In this document: one piece after another, positions 58,351 through 64,000 of the stretch
Numbering within the stretch: the stretch's first letter is position 1
Layout: each line of letters opens with the position of its first letter
Assembly (NCBI RefSeq): GCF_048771995.1
Contig: NC_133036.1
Span: 18,449,001-18,513,000, forward strand
DNA: 64,000 nt
Direction of reading: 5' to 3'
Source: Taeniopygia guttata
Taxonomy: Eukaryota > Chordata > Aves > Passeriformes > Estrildidae
Program-made: the position numbers and the translations under genes
Notes under the pieces: model-generated
Told to the model about the DNA's origin: nothing
The model's input: the letters and a program-made list of their open reading frames with translations, nothing else
The model's database searches: none

Positions 58351-61300
58351 GGGTAATACAGGTCACTGAACCAGGGCCTGGCTCCCAGGAAAGCTCAGCT
58401 CCCCAGGCTCATTAGGCTGGGATTTGTTACCTGCCATGCAGCACGGGCTCAGGAGAGAGGTCAGGTAAGAACCCACCTCGTACAGCAACCACAGCACTCG
58501 GGATTCCTCGAGATACAGAGTGAATGAACTGCACAGCAGCAACCAGACACTGGAGATGTCCAGTAATGAATTAAACAGACCATGCATTAATTAACAAAAA
58601 ACTAGGGATGTTACTAGTTTTCCGACACAATGGAAACAGTACAGTGGAGGTCTGCAGATGTGTCAAGTGGCACTTAAAAATGGCAAACTTTGTGCATTAA
58701 GTTTGCTTAAAGTCTTTTTTTAAAGGCATCCCCATAAAGCTAAGTGTTTTCTGATACTCTTAGATATTACTGTGAAAGAAAGGAAAAAGGTAAAATTAGT
58801 ATTATTTTACTTCCTTGAAAATATTTCCTCTCTGATATCTGTTTGCCAAACCCCACAAAATTTCAGATAAAACACCAGGTTCAAGGACTCTGGAACATCA
58901 TATAAGGATCTCTGCAATAATGTGTGATTTCTTTGATCACAGCAACTGAGAAGATTTTTGTGCCCTCTTTGCCCCCCCAAAAAAGAAAGAAAAGCTTCTA
59001 GTGAAACCAGAAATCAAAAGCATTCCTATCTTTTGATGAATATACCATAAATTTTTAAACAGTAGAATTAAAAAGATGAGTTGCTATAACACATCACACT
59101 ATAAACTGTTCCTCAGCTGCTGTTAACTCACTGGTATTTTTATCCCAGTGATTATTATCTGAAGTTTTATTAGAAGCCATTTGAGAACATAAAGTAGAAA
59201 CAGCATACAAAAATAATTTAGAATTACTGCCTTGTATTTAGCCACTTTGGTCAGAAAGTACTCTGAAAAGCCCTAACAGGATTTTTTTGGCCACTACTTA
59301 GGGTACTTTGTGGTTGTAATGTGACAATGATTAAACCACAAATGATTTAACAGGGTTTTTTTGTTGTTGTTGTTGGGTGAGGGTTTTTTGCCAACACAGA
59401 TGTCACAATCTTACTAAAAAAAAACGAGTATGGCAAGGTTCTAGTAACTTCTCCCCAAATTGTGCTAAGGTTAAGTTACATTTAATTTCCAAGTGTCCAC
59501 AGACAAGGGCAAAAGGCCCAATGTCCCCTGGCAGTGCCACTGAAATGCAGACAGAACACACAATCCCAGTCCAGCCAGCAACCCATTGGAACAGATTAAA
59601 ATCTGCCAACTGGCAGAGACCATATCAGACATAAAACAATAGGTCTTTAGAATTCAATCACATCCAGTTTAAAAAACAAACCAAAACATAATTTAAATAC
59701 TAAACCAAATGATCTTTTCCCTCTTCACTTGGGTGCTAGAGAAGCAGTTGTCTTATTGGTGATTTTCATGCTTTCTTTTTGGCCCACTGGCTGAAATACT
59801 CAGCAGCTGCTCTGGTTTTGAACTTGGTGCCTTGCAGCACCAGGTAAGACAGCTCTACCATGGGCAAACCCCAAATGCTGCACTCTGACACCTGAACAGT
59901 GAAGCTGTTCAAAGCTTCATTGCTGTGTGGATGCTCACATGGCTCATGGGGTGAGCATTAGGTGGCTCATGGATGCCAAATTCAGGGATGCAATTTTTGA
60001 CTGTACTTTCCAGCTGTGGCATGGCTGCATCTGGCTGCCATATGATGAGAAGAGCCTGATAACTTTCCCAGCCCAAAAGGGAACTAGACAGAATTTGCTG
60101 CTGTGTCACACCTGCAAATACCCACAGCTCTGACTGCAGGGATTACCAGACCTGACCCTGCCCTCTGCCCGGAGCCCCACTGCCACAGCTCCACACCAGG
60201 ATGGTGCCATCCCTTTATTCCCCAGAAAGATGCACCTGCCTTACAGGGATGAGAGTTATTGGAGGGAACTAGAGACTGATCCTCATCACCTCTGAAATTT
60301 GGACTTCTTCAAAAGGCTGAACAGCACTGTGCTGTTCAGCTGCACTGTGACACTGCCTTTGCATCAGTATGATGGAGGTTTTCAGCAGTGAGTCCATCCT
60401 CCCTATTATAAACCCTGCACAAGGTGAGCTGTCACTCATCAGAAGCAACATGAGGATAATATTCTGCCCTGCAGAAACAATAAGAAAAGCAATATGAATA
60501 GATGCAGGTGTGGATCAAGAGGTGGGATCTTTTTTCCATGTCTGGATGCAGCACTGGGATTGAGCAGTGCTGGCAGACACTATTTTACAGCATGTTCCTT
60601 CCAAAATAGGTGTATGTTGAAGAGGAAAAAAGGAAAAGGATTGACAGAATGAAGGAAGTGCTTGGAGGGAGTGATTGCAGTGTGGAAACTTATCAATCTT
60701 TGAAGCTCAGAAAAGACCCTGTTTAGATAAGACTCAGGGCAAACAGCATAATTTATGTCTAGCAGGTTTGCACTCTGACAGCTACAGCTGATGCAGTGTC
60801 AAGATTGAAGAACTTATGAACTTTGAGCTTCAACTCAAATGACAATGAATTTGAATCAAGCACAAATCCTGAACACTGAGCTGTGAGAAAATCAGTGCAG
60901 GCACTAAAAATCAGACAAGGTACAGGCAGCTCATTCCCCAAAAGTCATTATTAAAACCAAAATTGTACAATGGTACAATATACAATTGTACAATGTTCTG
61001 CTTTTATTTACTAAGTAGTAGCAATGCCTTAACTATTTACACTGACAAAACCTGAATTAACACACCACAGTAAGCTGTTCTACCTTTGCTGGCTCCATCT
61101 CAGAGAGGCAGTGTTCAACTTCTGTTGATTTTTAAATTTATTTATCAATTGATGAACATTAAGGCCAGCAAAAAAAAGTACAGTCCACTCCATTCAATAG
61201 AGAAGAGAGAGAGAGAGCAGATTACAAATAGATTTTAAAAACATATATTGACAAGATTTACTTTCCAATCTGTCTTTCAACACAGTAACACATTCTGAAC

Positions 61301-64000
61301 TGCAAGGAGGGAAAATAATACTGTTTCAGCAAGATCTGTGAATATCAAATATTGGTTGCAACATGCCCTAAAAGCATTTGTTCTTCGGAGGAACTGGAAT
61401 AAAATCTTCAACTTCTGTCATTAATTTTTTATTCCTGAGAAGAATTGTTTTGCTGCAGATATTACAGCAGATTAATAATGATCAGCAGTGCTGTGACTAA
61501 AATATGACAATCTGAATAGGAATAATTCATATGGACATCTTGAAATTATACAAACTGTAAAACAGATTGTGGTCTCATACCCTTCCCTGTTGTGCTTTTG
61601 TCAAAATTTCCAGTTTACAGTCCAGTTTCTTTTTAAAAATTCACCAAAGTGAGCTACTGTTTTTATACAGCACAACAGAGAAGCACGACCACGTGGTCTT
61701 CCACTAAGCACAACTCTGGACTACAGAAAATAAAACTCAAAATTGCTTTCATGCAAAAAACTCCCATTGCATGTGAATAAGAACCTTCTACCTGGGAGGA
61801 TAAATATTAGTAACAGTTACAGTTATTTTCTTTAGGTGTAATAGATTTCAATCCTAGTTGGATACAGTGACAATTACTCTAAAGCAGTATTAGAAACCAA
61901 AAATCAATCTGAATTGTAAAGAAATCATAGAGCTGTTGTGGACAAGAAGAAGCAGTAATCTGTGAAGTTGCAAATTTTGAATTTGCATATGTTGCCAAGT
62001 ACAATTCTGCTCAACTTAATAATAGAAACACCTGCTGGTAATATGATCTGCTATGCCAAATAAATACGCTAGCTATTAGTTTTCATTAAACTGTTTTTAT
62101 TAAACAGTTCTTTAATGGAGTTATTTTAATCTTTGCTCTTAGTACTATTCCACCTGAGCTGGATTCTCTAGTATTCTTCCTTTGTTTAGAGGCATTTTAC
62201 TGGAAAATAGAACAGGGAATCATACAGTGGCTTTGAATTCAAATCACGGCACTTTTTGTTGTCTAAATAAGTTATTTATGAAACTGGTAGTGGTCCACTA
62301 AACTTACTTCCTCTTGACAGTCTCAGTGAAAGAATTGTGCCTCAGTATTTCGGTATCAAAGGAGGACACCCCATCCAAAATCTACATCCTGTGTACTAAA
62401 ACACAGACCATTCATCCTGTCCAGTCCTGGGCTTACCCCTCGACCTCCATCAGCTTTACTACTTCAATCCTTCTGCATCAGGCAAACAGGGAGGAGGCAA
62501 AACACTAGAAAATAAAGTGGCTACTTTGTTTTGTCCTTCTAATTCACAGCATTCCTTGGAAGGCTGTACATGGGAAAACTAGCTAAGACAACCCCTGCAT
62601 TGCAAAGCAGTTAGAAGTTACAACAATAAAAAACTCCGAAGAAATCAGGAGAAATGCACAAAAACTGGTCAGAGTTTCACAGAGGAGTTCAACTCATGCA
62701 GTTACAGCTGCCCACAGGACAAAGACCACATGGGATTAACTTTGTTCTGCATCCTGCACCTACAAATACATTTCTTGTAGGCTCTCAGGATCAGCTGGTA
62801 TCTACATGATTAATAAAAGGATTTTTATTTGCTTGGCATGTAGGTCTACTTTGCCTGAAATGTTTTTGACTGTACTTGAAGTGTATTTGACTGTGCTTTC
62901 TTGGTCAAAGATTATATGGCAATCCTGGCATCAATAAAATCTGCCAAGTCTGATCTTTGATCCTGGAAGACAGGATTTGAGAGCTTAAAGAACCCATGTC
63001 TTTAAGTGAAACAGGATTTCTGGGAGAGCCATGCATAAGGAACCTTCTGGCCCTAACATGGAGAAAGCTCCATCTTGTGTTATCAGAGATGTTACTCCTA
63101 TGGCAGAGATTTTCTTCAAGACCTTCCTCAAAAGCATTTATTGGAAAAGCAAAGCCTGAAAGCCAGAGGCAAGGCAATACTCACTGTCTTGGATAGTGAA
63201 CTTGGGGATATGCATATAAGATGAGCTCCAATTTGAAAAATGCAGAGATAGAAATTCTATAGGGAAACCCTGTGGTAATGTCAGTATCCCAAGGAGGAAT
63301 TCACACTGCACATAAACTGATGTGATGAACAACAACTTCTGTGCATATTTGGAACTAATTTTTATTTTTCATTTTATTGAAACAAACAAACATCAATCAG
63401 CAAATATTCCCAGCTGCATAGCTAATGTCTGAATGCAATTTTGATTCAATGGGGACTCTGTATACACAAGCTTTTCAAATCATAAAAATGTAGAGATAGG
63501 GAGTTGAGGGGCTGCCAACCTCGCCTTACTCAACTGTTCCTTGGGAGCAGTTTGCTAGACAAGGAGAACTTTTTTGGAACTGGAATTTAGGACAATGGAC
63601 CTTAAAGAGTGAGGTATTTAAATTCTTTCTTCCTTGCAGAAGGAACCCCAAATATTAATGTATATAACTTTAAAGATTAAAAAAAAGATTTCTTAAACAT
63701 AGATTTTGCAGTAGTACCAGGCATGCTAAGCACAGCCAGCTCCCTTCCTTCCCCTTCTCCTGTGATTTTCCATTAGCCTACAGGAAAGACAGAGAGTAAT
63801 GCTTGGAGGTCCCAGGATGCAATTGCAAAAGGATGAAGATGGAAAGTATGTGATTGCTCCAATATTTAGCTCGTTAATCTTAAAGACTCTGTGTATGCTC
63901 TAGTGCATTAATGCAAAATAGTTCTAATTGCAGAGCTGAAAGATAGGCATACTTCCTTTTTAGTTCTTCTCAGAACAGTAGCAACTTACTGTATTTCAGA

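Larger units (their letters stand above)
53905..64000 (-). other. PEPD: PEPD intron upstream of the exon at 53720 (partial)
   Basis: At least 10 kb of intron running off the right edge. No prolidase-like exon was recognised here, including the expected segment around ADQKAVYEAVL, but a short exon could be missed by eye. It contains a possible LTR remnant near 58.0-58.35 kb and otherwise AT-rich DNA with simple runs. Confidence 0.65.

Overview
The window is vertebrate nuclear DNA, almost certainly from a bird and probably a songbird. It carries the conserved 19q13.11-type block CEBPA (minus), CEBPG (plus), PEPD (minus), in the order and orientation known from other amniotes. Two fragments look like the 3' ends of CR1 LINEs, and several LTR sequences resemble endogenous-retrovirus LTRs I remember from passerine genomes. 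Repeat density is otherwise low, AT-rich intergenic DNA alternates with sharp CpG islands, and GC-rich minisatellites are frequent. Species and repeat families were not checked against any database.

Layout. Positions 1-2700 hold the intronless CEBPA gene on the minus strand inside a CpG island: a 325-codon CDS, a five-codon upstream ORF seven bases before the main AUG, an in-frame GUG that could start the extended isoform, a TATA box, and a 28-bp minisatellite farther upstream. Positions 2700-18700 are intergenic, with one LTR near 12.6-13.0 kb and no supported gene. Positions 18700-20600 hold the CEBPG CpG-island promoter, with a CR1 remnant, a large GC-rich minisatellite, an inverted CCAAT box and two C/EBP-ATF composite elements around the non-coding first exon. 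The whole CEBPG CDS lies in exon 2 (24961-25413), preceded by an AUG-UGA start-stop upstream ORF; the transcript probably ends near 26.93 kb.

Positions 27.0-32.1 kb separate the tail-to-tail ends of CEBPG and PEPD. They contain two LTR-type fragments and two large minisatellites, one of them built from a 16-bp unit that keeps several frames open. From 32.5 kb to the right edge lies the 3' part of PEPD (prolidase): its last three coding exons at 53720-53904, 40551-40742 and 32513-32662, with introns of about 13.0 and 7.9 kb. The earlier exons lie beyond the right edge. The introns hold a pure 23-unit CAG/CTG repeat 57 bp from the last acceptor, a well-preserved solo LTR with a 5-bp target duplication 245 bp from the acceptor of the penultimate exon, a four-copy tandem repeat of 163-195 bp, and an LTR running into a 31-bp minisatellite.

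How the genes relate. CEBPA and CEBPG are divergent bZIP paralogs with promoters about 18.5 kb apart. C/EBP-alpha is a lineage-determining activator; C/EBP-gamma lacks the activation region and works as a heterodimer partner, notably with ATF4. The visible control signals fit this: isoform choice by upstream initiation at CEBPA, and stress-response elements plus a minimal uORF at CEBPG. PEPD is a housekeeping Xaa-Pro dipeptidase with no visible regulatory link to them. I found no sign of a wholly new system; the most interesting items are these translational-control elements and the repeat structures beside PEPD splice sites.
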